Shown one piece after another: positions 32,707 through 45,159 of a stretch of 64,000 nucleotides of DNA (positions are counted from its first letter, which is position 1; each line of letters starts with the position of its first letter). The notes below the pieces were generated by a model. It saw only the letters and a list, made by a program, of their open reading frames with translations. It ran no database searches and had not been told where the DNA came from. The stretch is from Hepsetus odoe (Eukaryota > Chordata > Actinopteri > Characiformes > Hepsetidae). The translations under genes and the position numbers were made by a program. The DNA lies in NCBI GenBank assembly GCA_017165825.1, contig CM029384.1, positions 5,613,053 through 5,677,052 of the forward strand, written 5' to 3'.

Positions 32707-32937
32707 CCTTGTACCATCTGAGCCCCTTAGAAAGGCCTTTAGGCCTATGGAGCTTGAGGGAAACCTTCCTTGCCATTAGTCAATGCCTATTGCTTTTGAT
32801 AAAAGCATCTGATAAGTGTTGCAAATATAAACTTAATTTGTGAAAAGCCACCCTTGGCAAAACATATGCAAAGACATGTGAAAAACAAAATGTCATTTTA
32901 GAATAACTGTGTTCTGAGGGAATGTGTGTGTTTATAC

Positions 32938-33071
32938 ATACCTTGTGCGAGGTATGTGAAGATCATTTGTGCATCTGGGCTATGATTCCTGTCAGGGTGG
33001 AATTTGAGGGCCTGTTGACGGAATGCTTTCTTTATATCCTTCTCCTTAGCAGAGCAAGGAACTCCTAACAC
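32938..33071 (-). pseudogene. J-domain (DnaJB9-like) exon fragment, cut at an AT tract
   Basis: Encodes VLGVPCSAKEKDIKKAFRQQ followed by ALKFHPDRNHSPDAQ and a short end, then a good gtatgt donor. It has the J-domain HPD triad in the right place. KKAF-HPD-N-SPDA resembles DnaJB9-type co-chaperones, which stimulate Hsp70 ATPase. At the other end the coding sequence stops abruptly at an undetermined base (33072), then an (AT)n tract and a Tc1-type element. The residues expected before VLGV and any acceptor are missing. I found no continuing exons on either side. It could be a relic, or part of a gene broken by insertion or by mis-assembly. The exon start is not certain. Confidence 0.6.
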
Positions 33072-33091
33072 NATATATATATATATATATA

Positions 33092-34215
33092 TATACAATT
33101 CTCCAAAAAATTAAAGGAACACTTTAAAAAAAACATAGGGTATCTCCTCCCAGATCCTGACCAGGCCATCACTGAGCTCCTGGACAGTCTGAGGTGCAAC
33201 CTGGTGGCGTCAGATGGAACTAAACATGGTATCCTAGAGATGTTCTATTGGATTTAGGTCAGGTGAGCGTAGAGGCCAGTCAATGGTATCAATTCCTTCA
33301 TCCTCCAGGAACCGCCTGCATACACTTGCCACATGAGGCGGGGTATTATCATGTACCCAGGAACCCAGGACCCACTGCACCAGCGAAGAGTCTAACAATG
33401 GGTCTAAGGATTTCATCCCGATACCTGATGGCAATCAGGGTGCCATTGTTTATCCTTTACAGGTTTGTGTGTCCCTCCATGGATATGCCTCCCCAGACCG
33501 ACACTGACCCTCCACCAAACCGATCACGCCCAACAATGTTGGAGGCAGCCTAACGTCCACTGCGGCTTCTCCAGACTCTTTCACATGTCAGTGAACCTGT
33601 GAAAAGCACAGGGTGCCAGTGCTGGACCTGCCAGTTCTGGTGTTCTCTGGCAAGTGCCAGTCGAGCTCCACAGTGCTGGGCAGTGAGCACAGGGCCCACA
33701 AGAGGACGTCGGGCCCCCAGCATGAAGTCTGTTTCTCATGATTTGGTCAGAGACATTCGCGCCAATGGCCTGCTGGAGGTCACTTTGTAGGGCTCTGGCA
33801 GTACTCATCCTGTTCCTCCTTGCACAAAGGAGCAGATACTGGTCCTGCTGATGGGTCAAGGACCTCCAAAAACCCTGTCCAGCTCTCCTAGAGTAACTTG
33901 AGTCTCCTGGATTCTCCTCCACGCTCTTGAGACTGTGTTGGGAGGCACAGCAAACCCTTTGGCAATGGCATGTATTGATGTGCCATCCTGGTGGAGTTGG
34001 ACCGCCTGTGCAAACTCTGTAGGGTCCAGGTCTCGCCTCGTGCTACCAGTAGTGACGCTGACTCTAGTCAAATGCAAAACTACTGAAAAGCAGTCAAAAA
34101 AAGATGAGGAGGGAAAAATGTATGTGGCCTCAACCTGCAAAACCATTCCTGTTCCAACCCCCTCTGATACTGAACTGACCAGGTCAACATCCCAGAAGCT
34201 TAACTGACTTCATAC
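33092..34215 (-). mobile_element. Decayed Tc1/mariner-type transposon with broken transposase
   Basis: Minus-strand fragments match a Tc1-type transposase in order: an N-terminal helix-turn-helix part (DPTEFAQAVQLHQDGTSIHA, about 34050), a middle part (RRAGQGFWRSLTHQQDQYLL, about 33880) and a catalytic end (HDNTPPHVASVCRRFLEDEG, SPDLNPIEHL, about 33240-33350). The parts lie in different frames with stops, so no active enzyme is made. The left end reads like a terminal inverted repeat (ccaaaaaattaaaggaacac). The right end is lost into AT-rich sequence. Confidence 0.85.
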
Positions 34216-34764
34216 TATACATATATATATAATGTGTGTGTGTGTTTGTTTGTTAAAATATATACAAAATATGCTTGTTATATATATACAACATATATGC
34301 TTAGAATTTAACACCTTCATTTCGAAAGCTTCATCGCTGGCAGCTCTTCTGTCTCATTATTTCTAGTGGCTTGGCTGCTGCAGTCAGAGTGCACTGCATG
34401 AATATTAATACTGATATGGATGATGAAAAATGAGGAGTTGAAATGATAATGACTTCATTCCTTCCATCTCCACGCTGGAGAGACTAATGATTTGTGTGAA
34501 TATTGGAAGAGGAACTGAAGAGGCTCACACTCAAACACATTTGTCTGAACAGATGTAACAGCTTAGAACTAAGAATATTGAGCATGTTTGCCAGTTTATG
34601 CAAGAAAAATCATCTGATGCAAATCACTCACCTGCTTTTTGCAGGTTTACAGTTACAGGTCTGAGTCCATCAGTCACTATAAAGGGACACTATACGACCA
34701 CCAAACACCACCGGCGGTAATACCCGCCTTTCCAGCTAACACAGTGATGTTGCTGAGCTTTTCA

Positions 34765-34985
34765 CACACTGCGTACACCTGCTGGCCACTTTATTAGAAA
34801 CCCTTGTGGAGAAACTCCACTGGTTTACACTTACTGTTAATGCTGCTTGCATTAGTGATATTCCAGCCCTCCACCAGTGGTCAGTTTCTGTCTGTTTTTT
34901 AATCAGCATGTATGACATATTATCACAGTCTTGTGGTCAGGAACTCACAGATGAGGAAAGATTTAAAGTGGGACTGACATATTAT
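34765..34985. repeat. Dispersed repeat family E fragment
   Basis: Contains the widespread fish-repeat end acacctgctggccactttat tagaaac. Its other end type occurs near 42210. Confidence 0.5.
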
Positions 34986-35242
34986 CCATGATTACAGAAG
35001 CTCAGTGATGGAGGGATCTAAAGATGACATGAGTGTTATTGCCATGTTTCCTCATTTCCCCTCTCAGAGTATGATGACATCATTGCCAGGCCCCAACTAC
35101 ATGATGTCACTGCACTGTGGGAGCATATTTACTCAGAGGACATTGGAAAGTGTGTGTGTGTGTGCACGTGTGTGTGTGAAAATAAGCTCCGACAGTGCAA
35201 TAACAATTTTAGATATTTCTACAACGTTTAATAGATAAATAG

Positions 35243-35287
35243 TCATAGACACAGACAGACAGACAGACAGGTAGACAGACAGACAGT
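35243..35287. repeat. (GACA)n microsatellite
   Basis: About ten GACA units with one GGTA interruption. Confidence 0.95.
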
Positions 35288-35289
35288 GC

Positions 35290-36040
35290 AGAAGCATGTT
35301 CTCTTTGACCTAGAAAAATGAACAAAAGTGTATGTAGTTTGTCAGTTTATGCACTTTCTTCGCTCTGAGAGGCGAGCAAGTTTCATCTGCAGTTATTGTA
35401 ACCTCTTGGCTGGAGAAGCTCTTGTAATCACCGGGCAACAAATCTGCAATTGTCTCCGGAAAAATTGATCAGGTCATCATAAGCGCCATTTCAGAATTTC
35501 AAATACGGCAGCCATCCAAAAATTACGCAGAGAGTGGTCACCCAGTGCCACACCCGCCACACCCGTGCACCTCAGACCGTCCAAGAACGGCTGTAATTCA
35601 GTAATAAATAAAAAATATGGAAGAGAAAATATTGTTTCCCTTTAGTAACGGAGCCTGATAGTTCTGAGATGGTAACTTCATGGGAGAAATGGAAAACGCT
35701 TTAGTTTTAATGCACGGTAAAGCAGTAAGTTGTTTTAGATCATTTCTACAGTTTCATTTTTTCATAAATTGCTCAATTATAGTTTTCTACAATAAATAAA
35801 TCTAGTTTTATTTGTAGCAATATTAGAATAGTAGAGAAAAAGAACATTAGCTGACATATCATTTAGTATTTTATTTCTCTTCTAATAGCGGTATTAATCT
35901 TAGACTAATGCAGAACTGCAATTTCTTCTAAAGCCACACCCCCAACAAGGTATAAAATGAACTAAACTGGTATTTGGTGTATTTTGGAAAGAAACCTTCA
36001 CACATTTCTCAAATAAAGGTTGGTGGTTTTAAACCGGTTT
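35290..36040. other. Intergenic stretch, nothing identified
   Basis: AT-rich unique-looking sequence with no supported gene. Confidence 0.55.
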
Positions 36041-36047
36041 TATTAAT

Positions 36048-36277
36048 GGTGGTTTGGGATTGGGTCCTATAATTGGAAGCTGATGGGTTTGAGTCCTGGA
36101 CCAGTAGTTTGGCCTGAAGTTTCCTTGAGCGTGGTACTGTCCCCATCACTGCTCCTCCTCTGGGTGCTGGATATGCCGCTACACTGTGTGTATCATTTCA
36201 ATGCAGCGGATGCTTTCGTTGTGATTCACTGTGTTTCTGTGTTGTGTTTCACAATGACAACTAGTCACTTTCACTTA
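36048..36277 (+). repeat. SINE-A copy
   Basis: Body ggtactgtccccatcactgc and tail tttcacaatgacaactagtc actttcactt. The head is diverged. Confidence 0.82.
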
Positions 36278-36872
36278 CAACCTTAAATGAAGCAACAAAC
36301 TGAATGTCTTGGGAACACACTACAAACAGTTTTCATTGTAAAAAAATGTAAATGGATAAAAATATAAAGAGCAGATTTTCCCTATCAAGGCATGCATGCA
36401 CTGGAGAGTTTTTAAATGCAATGCATGCTGTGCATCCTTGGTAAAGTCCTTTGCTGCAGCTCCTTCTGCAACTTCATATATTCTTCCCCTGTCTCTCGCC
36501 CCAGTGATGAGCTGTCCAGCCTTCATGCTCTGCAGCAGTTCATGCTCTGCTCAGTGTGCAAGCTGCTCTGGGGTTTTTCCACAAACCTCTGCTGCACAGC
36601 TCTAACAGATCTCACTAAGGCCTGTTACATCTGTTACGGCCAAATGAACAACTTTGTTTATTTGTAAATTCCCTGCATTTAATGTTCACCCGTTTAATCT
36701 CTTCAGCCTAATTGGCCTAATTATTCAACGCAAAAAGAAGAAACTTAAATGTGGATATAAAAATAGAGTTTAAACGTATGTTCACGTTTTATGTGCCTTG
36801 CCCCATATATTAAAATAAGCAATACTCTCTCTCATCACATAGCCATGTCCTAATTAGGGTCGTGGGGCGCAA

Positions 36873-37122
36873 AAGTGAAAGTGAAAGTGACAACCCTCGT
36901 CATTGCGAGGTCACAGCACAGCACACAGCGAACCATAACAAAATTGGACCTCTGCATTTAACCCATGCAAACACCGTGCAGCAACTATTGAAAGTGCCCA
37001 GGGAGCAGTGACAGGGACATTACCCTGCTCAAGGGTACCTCAGGGCAACCTACTGGTGAGGAATCAAACCCACAATCTTCCGATGCAAGGGCAACTCCCT
37101 AACAACCACTGCCCTGAAGAAC
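36873..37122 (-). repeat. SINE-A copy
   Basis: Tail aaagtgaaagtgaaagtgac, body ggagcagtgacagggacatt, head reversed and shortened (ctaacaaccactgccctg). Confidence 0.87.
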
Positions 37123-37137
37123 GATTGCCCCGTGTGA

Positions 37138-37372
37138 GGATCGAACTCACTACCTTCAGATTATGAGAAGTCACCAGTCCATCACAGGGCAGACATACGG
37201 ACAAACACACTCACACCTATGGCCAATTTACCATCTCCAGTCTGCCTCCCGGAGGAAACACACACAGACACGAGGAGAACATGCAAACTCCATACAGAAG
37301 GGACCCGGACTTGGAATTGAACCCAGAACCTTCTCGCTATGAGACGACCGCACTAGTGCCAGCAATAGTTTT
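37138..37372 (-). repeat. SINE-B copy
   Basis: Contains agtccatcacagggcagaca, gagaacatgcaaactccata and the tRNA-like ggaattgaacccagaacctt near its right end. Confidence 0.75.
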
Positions 37373-37611
37373 GGAAAAAATATGGACCTACAGCTATACA
37401 TACTATTTGGCATTAAACACAATTAATTTGTTTACAATTCAGTGAATACTGAGTCATGCAGTAATTATGAAAAAAACATTAAAGGGGAATAAAGTTCTCC
37501 TTTATACGAATGCATAAATATAACTGCTTCACTTTTATTCTGCTAAAGGTTCCTGAAGGAGTCGATCCTCTGTTTTAAAGCATTTTGGAGCTTCAGTCAT
37601 CAGCCTTGGTA

Positions 37612-37812
37612 GTAGGGTGGCAGTGGTCTAGTGGTAGGGTACTTGCCTCTGGGTCAAGAGGTCCCCAGTTTGAATCCCACCTCTGGCACTACCACCACTG
37701 GGTTCCTGAGCAAGACCCTTAACCCTGAGTGTCTCCAGGGGGACTGTCCCTGTAATCAGGACATCTAAGTCACTCTGGATAAGAGCGTCTGCTAAATGCC
37801 GTAAATGTAGTT
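37612..37812 (+). repeat. SINE-C, near full length
   Basis: Head gtggcagtggtctagtggta (A box) and tttgaatccc (B box), body gtgtctccagggggactgtc, and L2-like tail agagcgtctgctaaatgccg taaatg. Confidence 0.9.
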
Positions 37813-38487
37813 AAACTGAATGTGTAGTAGTAAATAATCAGACTGATCTAGTGATGTTATGAAAGGCTGCATGATTCCAACAAACCTGAATAATAAATGT
37901 TTATTCTGACAATCATTCCTTATCAAGGGTGCGTTCATCCGTTCCCCCTTCATGAAAGAATGGAATAAGCCTTTATAATTCTCATATTGTAATTGTATCA
38001 ATTCTAAATGTCTCATATGAGGTTTCAAGCTTTCTGTTTATTGTCCAACAACTTTTGAGCAATATTTCTGGAGCTGGTTCCCCTCCCTCCCAAACTTGAT
38101 TCCTCCAACTTTTGGGAGTTTAGTTGCTGTTGACTTCGACTTGCTCACAAGGCTCTCGAACCTGGGTGCTGTAAAGATCTGCTATAAGCATATCAAGCGG
38201 CCAAAAGATTTTGCATAAGTGCTCGTTCAAAAAGAAGTGCTCTAGACTTACAGGAATCACATGGAGGAAACATAGGCCAGCACCCGCCCTCCCAGTGCGA
38301 TATTGTTCCCCATAACAAGTGGAATCGAACATTATGGGAAGAATACTGGGCATTAGCCTTGAGATGCAAAATTTCTTAACAATTTGCTAGAGAATCGTCT
38401 TGTTGTTACAAATGTCATTTTACACCTGTCAGATCTTTATCATATTGAGTGGATTAAATGATGTTTATATATAAATGTTTCAGTGCT

Positions 38488-38840
38488 CCAGCCTGCAAAG
38501 TGTCTAAAGATACAAGGTTCTAGATAAAGTGGTTCCAACAACTCAGCATTCAGCATCAGCAGTAAACGAATCAGCTGATCATCTGGAATCATCTGCGCCT
38601 GTTTCTTCACTGCTTCATGTCTTAAGTTAGACTTTTTTCTGCTTGAAGGTTCAGACGTAGATCACTGTGTGGATTAACCAACGCACAACTATCAACCTGC
38701 TCAGGTACAGAGACTGGACTGAAAATGAGAGACAACAACACTGTCCTTCAGGAAGATCTGGAGAACTGCTCAGGTACAGAGACTGGACTGAAAATGAGAG
38801 ACAAACAACACTGTCCTTCAGGAAAATTTGTCCCTCTACA
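38488..38840 (+). repeat. Repeat family D copy with internal duplication
   Basis: Matches the 18.9-kb copy (cagcatcagcagtaaacgaa, ggttcagacgtagatcactg). A segment of about 66 bp starting ctcaggtacagagactggac is present twice, at 38699 and 38766. Confidence 0.82.
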
Positions 38841-39430
38841 TTAAAACATTACAAGACAGACACACACATAAACACACACTCTTGGGGGCGTGTCTTTGGA
38901 TTGTGAGAGGAAACCCAAAGGGACCCAGGCAGAGTACGCACAGTCCACACACAAAGGATTTATGACACTTATTGTATAAAAAACATGAAAATGAAAGAAA
39001 AATTTTATCTCAGGCCCTTATTCCATCATCCATCGAATGGGACATATGATTGATTAGTGTATGTCAGGATAAATCAATCTAAAGGCATGTGGTCATTTCA
39101 ACACATGCTTCTAGCATTCCACACAGGTCAAATTAATCTTTCGATCTTTCTCCATCTCCGTCATCCATTCATTGTGAAACTGCATTCATTTCAACTGTGG
39201 AAAGTAACATCATTCTTCAGCCTTATCTCTATCAGTAGCGTAGACCCAGGTACCAAAGATGAGCCGTGTCTCTTTACTAATGACCAAAAAGGAGAAAATA
39301 GACTCCAAACACAATTTAAATAGGTCAGCGAGTAGCTGCTGAATTATGGCTGTTATTAGCGTGTTTACAATAGCAGACAGTGATAAGCTGAGAAACGTTG
39401 GTTTGTTCCTGTAATGGGATGGTGGTGAAC

Positions 39431-39533
39431 AGAACCTCATCCTGAACTGTGATGAGCAGAACCTCATCCTGAACTGTGATGAGCAGAACCTCATCCTGAA
39501 CTGTGATGAACAGAACCTCATCCTGAACTGTGA
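39431..39533. repeat. 27-bp minisatellite, four copies
   Basis: Near-perfect copies of agaacctcatcctgaactgt plus gatgagc. Confidence 0.95.
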
Positions 39534-39611
39534 GCTGGGTGATGTTGCTGCAGTGAAAGTATTCTTGTCCAGTGATGCTTGTTTAAGAGGTTCTGCTCAT
39601 GATACATACAT

Positions 39612-39612
39612 G

Positions 39613-39682
<70 letters not shown>

Positions 39683-39791
39683 CCTTTGTTTCCCTCTCTT
39701 TCTATCTGTTTTCCTCTGTAGATGCATCACTCAGTAGATGCATTAACGCAGCCTCTCCCTCCATTTCCGTCTGTCCTTCTTTCTCTACACA

Positions 39792-39827
<36 letters not shown>

Positions 39828-39939
39828 GTCAATCTGCAGTAGTGATGCTCTCGCTGAGCTTTTTTTTGTACATATGTCACCAGCTGTCAAGCGGAGAAAA
39901 TAAAGCCTCTCTTGATGCACTAATCGCAGGCCAACACAC

Positions 39940-39971
<32 letters not shown>

Positions 39972-40291
39972 GGTCTGGTTGACAGCTTTGTATTCAAAGC
40001 AAAACCAATGAGAATATAGCACAGAAACAGCAGAGAGGAAAAGCCTACCTTTATTCCTCTCTGTATGTTTGCTTGATTCTCCTTCTTGCTGTCTATATCT
40101 CTTCCTCTCCCAGATGGTCTCTTCACTGATCCTTTCACTCCCCGGCTGCTGCTGCCTCCCTTCTCCCTCCCTCTCTCTCTCTGTCTCTCTCACTCACTGT
40201 CCCTCTCTCTCTTTCTCTTCCCTGCTACACACAAACCCCCTCCACTCCTCCTTTTCTCTCCTCCCTCCTCCCTTTGATTCATAGCATCACC

Positions 40292-40345
<54 letters not shown>
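39612..40345. repeat. Cluster of (AC)n and (TC)n microsatellites
   Basis: (AC)n at 39612-39680, (TC)n at 39797-39824, (AC)n at 39933-39971 and (TC)n at 40292-40344. No gene seen between them. Confidence 0.95.
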
Positions 40346-40348
<3 letters not shown>

Positions 40349-40844
40349 AGTCATTACATTAGCAGGTGGGTGTAGTAACAGATGGAGGAGTGGTGTGGTC
40401 GATGATTCTCTTTGACTCCATCACTGTCTCTCAGTCTCACGCTCCATCCTTCCTTTTTTCATAGACAGCTGTGTTCTTTATCAGCAGCTCTAAAGGCCAG
40501 CGCTCTCATCACATCATGAGAGTCAAGGAAGGAAAGATACAAAAGCAGATGGAGGAAGAAAGGGGTCACTCCCCTCCTTTCCCCATCCCCCTCTTTTGTT
40601 CCTGCGCTCACCTCCTTTCCTCAGGCTGTAGCTGCGACTGTATCTTTGTCTGTCAGCATGTATCGCCTGGATCAAACACATATGCTGCATTGTTACGGTA
40701 TTAGAGCCGTGTGTGTGTGTGTGTTTCCAAGAAACACACACCCACCCAAAGAAAACTGGGTTTAGAATTAGAATTAGAACTTGAATTGGAATTGGAATTA
40801 GAACTTGAATTGGAATTTGAAATAGAATTAGACTTGGGTCAATG

Positions 40845-41225
40845 AAATGTTCATGGCTACTCCCATTTAGAGGTCGCCATAGCGATCAACCATCTCCAGT
40901 TCTTCCAGTCGCTGCATCTTCCTCCTTCAAACTGACTACCTGCATGTCCTCTCTCACCATGTCCATGAACCTCCTCTTTGGTCTTCCTTCAACATCCTCC
41001 TCACAGTATAATCCTCGTCTCTCCTCTGGACATGTCCAAACCAACGCAATCTTGCTTCTCTAACTTTGTCTCCAAAATGTCTAACCTGAGCTGCCCCTCT
41101 AATATACTCATTTCTTATTCTGTCCATCCTCGTCACACCCAACGAAAATCTCAGCATCTTTGCTGTAGCATCTGCATCAAGCGTGTAGCAGCAGATCCTG
41201 TACATCCTGTATGTTCTGAGGTGGG
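40845..41225 (-). mobile_element. RTE-type LINE 3' fragment
   Basis: The minus strand encodes MLRFSLGVTRMDRIRNEYIR then VREARLRWFGHVQRRDEDY and RRMLK, the C-terminal part of the RTE-type polyprotein, followed by the conserved 3' end. Truncated at its 5' side. Confidence 0.82.
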
Positions 41226-41359
41226 GGTCCTTGGATTGGGCTAGTTTGCCCAGCACATCCCACATTCCATGCTTAATCAGATTAAAATCTGGGGGATTCA
41301 CTGAAGACCTTTATGAGTAATTCTTGCACTGTTTTACATTATCCTACTCAAAGAGTTAA

Positions 41360-41497
41360 GTGAAAGTGAACTGAAAGTGACTGTTTTTGGCACAGCACAC
41401 AGTTGCACACAATGAAATGCAACCACTACTTTTCACCCACGCACCGAGCAGCAGGTGGACGCTATACCCATCACCCGGGAAGCAGTGATGGGGTGTT
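41360..41497 (-). repeat. SINE-A, head missing
   Basis: Tail aagtgaaagtgaactgaaag and body gaagcagtgatgggg, then stops. Confidence 0.78.
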
Positions 41498-41569
41498 TAG
41501 GTAAGTTGTGACAAAGTGAATTCCGCATGAATTGCTAGGACTCCAGATATCTCAGCAGAACTCTGTCTT

Positions 41570-42260
41570 GCTTCCTAACCACAGTGAACCCTGACGCCAT
41601 CTCTTCTCATGAGAAGCAACAAAAGGCTCATGGCAATCCATATTGATGTAGAAGAAAACATGATTTATCAGACCAGTTCACTTTCTCCTGTTGCTCCACA
41701 GGCCAGCACTGATGCCCAATTTAGGCAATTTCATCAATGGACAGGGGTGAGCATGGGCACTCTGATTGGTCTGCAGCCCTATTCACGGCAAGCTGTCCTG
41801 CACTGGGTGTCATGACACCATTTGTCATGTTCAATGTTTTAGCTCTTTGTGCTACAGCAGCTCTTCTGTAAGATCAGATCAGACAGGCTGGGCTGAGCTG
41901 CATCAGTGAGCCTTAAGATCCACATGATAGTGAAAGGGAAAGTGACTAATTTCCATTGTGAAACTCAACAAAAGCATTTTCTGCACTTAACCCACACTCA
42001 CCAAGCAGTGGATATCTATATCTAGTGCCCAGGGAGCAGTGATGGGAACGATACCTTGCTCAAGGATACCTCAGGGCAATCTACGGCTCTGGGATTCGTA
42101 CCCATGACCCTCCAATTCCTGGGGCCTAGTCTCTAACCTATAGGAAGCTGCTGCCCTGATGTGATGTCCCTCTTCGGACCAATTTTGGTAGGGAACCGCC
42201 ACAATCCCCACAGTCTGTCAGTGGTTTTAATGTTGTGGCTGATCAGGGTACATGGCAACT
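41570..42260 (+). repeat. Repeat family E, interrupted by a SINE-A
   Basis: Reads gctcatggcaatccatattg and later agtggttttaatgttgtggc tgatcag, a common fish-repeat end. A minus-strand SINE-A occupies 41928-42160 between its parts. Confidence 0.55.
41928..42160 (-). repeat. SINE-A inside family E
   Basis: Tail agtgaaagggaaagtgacta, body gggagcagtgatgggaacga, diverged head gaagctgctgccctg. Confidence 0.82.
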
Positions 42261-42429
42261 TACAGACACTGAGTTATCAGCTGTTAATCAGGTCAGAGGT
42301 GTTTTAGTAGCATGATGGCGGAATACTAGTTGGTTTAATTGTTACGGCTGATTGGTGAATATATGAACCTCACATCTTGATACTGCACAAATAAACCTAT
42401 TTACTTAAAAATGCACAAAAAGGTTGCGT

Positions 42430-42504
42430 GGCCCTGGGACTGACGGCCCTGGGACTGATGGCCCTGGGACTGACGGCCCTGGGACTGACGGCCCTGGGAC
42501 TGAC
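42430..42504. repeat. 15-bp minisatellite, five copies
   Basis: Five near-perfect copies of ggccctgggactgac; one copy has T in place of C at the last position. Confidence 0.95.
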
Positions 42505-42698
42505 GGTAAGGCTGTGTGGACACCATGTGGGTCATCCTGCTGTCATTAATTAGGGCTGAGGTCATTAGGGGTCGTTAGGGTTTTTAAGGGGCTTCTGTCT
42601 AATCGATTCAGAGGCAGCATCTGCTCGCCATGATCAGTCTCTGGGGGAGAGATTGGAAGGGGCTTTTCTGCCTGTCAAAACACACACACAGACGGACG

Positions 42699-42729
<31 letters not shown>

Positions 42730-43349
42730 ACGGTGGAGACAGAAAAGACTGAGAGAAAGAAAAATTCCAACGCGTCCATCATTATTTTAATGTCTCCAAA
42801 ATTTCACTGAACTTCTCAAAAGTTTCACCGAAATGATCATTATTTAGAAACAGGCCAAAAGCCTATTCACAGAAAACATTTATTCCTGCATGAAATCTTT
42901 GGATCAAAGATATTATCCAGGAAAAAAAAAAGCCTAAAACTAACTTTATATGAAACTTTGAACTGCAAAACGTAATGATCTGTTACTGACCTTAAGTCAG
43001 GCTGATGTGGGAGCCCATCGCTCCAGGTCCTGGAAGATGGAAGGTGTGTAACCTCTGCCTGTGGGAGGGGACACCCTGGGATGGATGACTCACTTCCACA
43101 ACTCTCTTCTCACCGCGGTCAAATTTTAAAGAAGCAAAAAAAAGAAAAAAACTTTTTAATAACTGAATCCATTTCACAGGTCAGCCACCAGAGAGGAGGA
43201 CTCAGCGGGAGGGGTGAGAACAGAAAGGAGCAAGTCACCTCACAAAGGTGGATTATAATATGAATGGTAGAATGTACGCGTGTGAGAAAGTAAATGCACA
43301 TCATTTACTGCACTGTTGCCGTAAAGTGGGTAAAAAAGTGAAAGGTAAA

Positions 43350-43595
43350 GTGGGCAGCGGTGGCCCAGTGGTTAAGGAGTTGGCCACAAGATTGTGGGTT
43401 CAAACCCCTTACCAGTAGGTTGCACTACCCTTCACCCTTCAGCAAGGTACCGTCCCCGTCACTGTTCCCTGGGTGCTTTCATAGCTGCCCCCTGCTGCAC
43501 GGTGTGTGTTTGTGTGCATGGGTTAAGTGCAGAGGTCCGGTTTCGTTGTGATTCGCTGTGTGCTGACAAGAGTAGTCACTTTCACTTTCAAAAAG
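43350..43595 (+). repeat. SINE-A, near full length
   Basis: Head gggcagcggtggcccagtgg, B box gggttcaaacccc, body gctgccccctgctgcacggt, tail tagtcactttcactttcaa. One of the most intact copies in the window. Confidence 0.92.
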
Positions 43596-43599
43596 AAAT

Positions 43600-45155
43600 C
43601 TAAAATTTCAAGAGTTTGGTGCCTATTTATCCTTTAGGTTAAACCCAAACAAATAGAACTCATGTAAAAAAAAATGCCATATTTCAATTTTCTTTAGGGG
43701 ATGTAATTATATATTTACTTAAAAAATAATACATTTTAATAATTAAAATAAATTATCGATAAATAAATAATTTGAATTCGTGCATAAATCTCCTCCCATA
43801 GGCTTCTGAGGACCTCTGCTCAGGCCGACCAGCAATTACTGCCACTAGATTAAGACACTAGAGGGGATTCGTGAGAAGCTTAGGAGCAAAATCTCGATGC
43901 TGCTTCTTTGCCATATTGAATAAAAGCGGATTGTGGTGTTTCATCAGATTTTTAAATGATCGGTGATCAAAAGCACAATAAAATATGCTGTCAACATCTG
44001 TAAGCTCTTCAGCTCATTCATGACGTCAACGAGTGAGAACTTCTTTACAGCCAAATCAGCTCATCAGCCAGAAAGACTAGAGTCCTGCTGACCCAACCCT
44101 GCAGAAAATGGAAAGATAAGTGTATTTCCTAAAGGAATATATTCTAATTCTGATTCCAAAGCCAATGAAGGTCTCCACATAATGGACAAAACATCTGTCG
44201 ATCTTAACTTTGTCACTCATTCTTGAAGATTTGCTCACGGCCGCCCTCTAGTGTTCTGCACTCATGTCTTTAGATCAAAAGAAAAATTCTGAATTCAGTT
44301 ACAATTCAATTACATTTTATTTCATTTCACTTGTTTTTTTTATATTATTACTATAGAAATATTTATATAGCAGGTCACAAGGTTTCTCCTTGGTGGTTCT
44401 TTGATGTTTCAGCAGAGAACAGAAGAAAAGTCGTGCACATTTGCTTGTTTCTGCATTTTGAGTGAGTGGCGATCATTTTATTTTGTGACTCACAGGCAGA
44501 ATGACCTCGTTCCTCATGGTGACCAAGGCCAAGGACGTACGACTTACTGCCTGGGCAGAAAAATGGACTCCTGGAGAAATGACTCATGGAGGGTGTGAGG
44601 GCCTGCGCATGTGTGTGTGCGCTGTGTTAAAAGGCTTTTTTTTATTCTGACTAAACAATGGCTTTTAAACCGAGACTCTGCGTTGCAGCACTGGGTTCGC
44701 GGGGCCGGGAAGCCACACGGTGTTGTATAAGATGCTTTTGGCAACACGCCTCGTAACACTCTGGAGACACACTTACCCACCGCTAAAGCTCACCCTGTTG
44801 TGTGTGTGATTACTTACATAATGGAGCAGCCTGAGCTGGTGAAAGAACTGACCGCTAATGAAAATACATACAATACATTAAACACATACCTCTTTTCTCC
44901 AAGTCTAACGAACCAGTAAGCGCTGACCAACTGGATGCCAGAAGCTTCTCTGCTGATTCATGGAAAAAAACAGAAGCTTGCAATGTGCTGTGTTTCTGTA
45001 GAGGCGTGTGGCAGATGGATGTTGGCATGACTAATCTAATCTTTTTATCAGATATTTGTAGTTTACCCTGTTTTGGGACCAACATGGTAACATGGGTTTG
45101 CATATTTTCAGCACAAAATGTCTTTAAAAACAGACAAAGCCACCTTATCATGACT
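43600..45155. other. Intergenic stretch, nothing identified
   Basis: Unique-looking sequence between two SINE-A copies. Short open frames resemble no family known to me. Confidence 0.5.
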
Positions 45156-45159
45156 TTTT

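Noticed and set aside
43350..43420. Possible functional tRNA gene (A and B boxes present)
   Set aside because: The boxes belong to the tRNA-derived head of SINE-A; no complete cloverleaf or anticodon arm, and about 20 copies are dispersed here.
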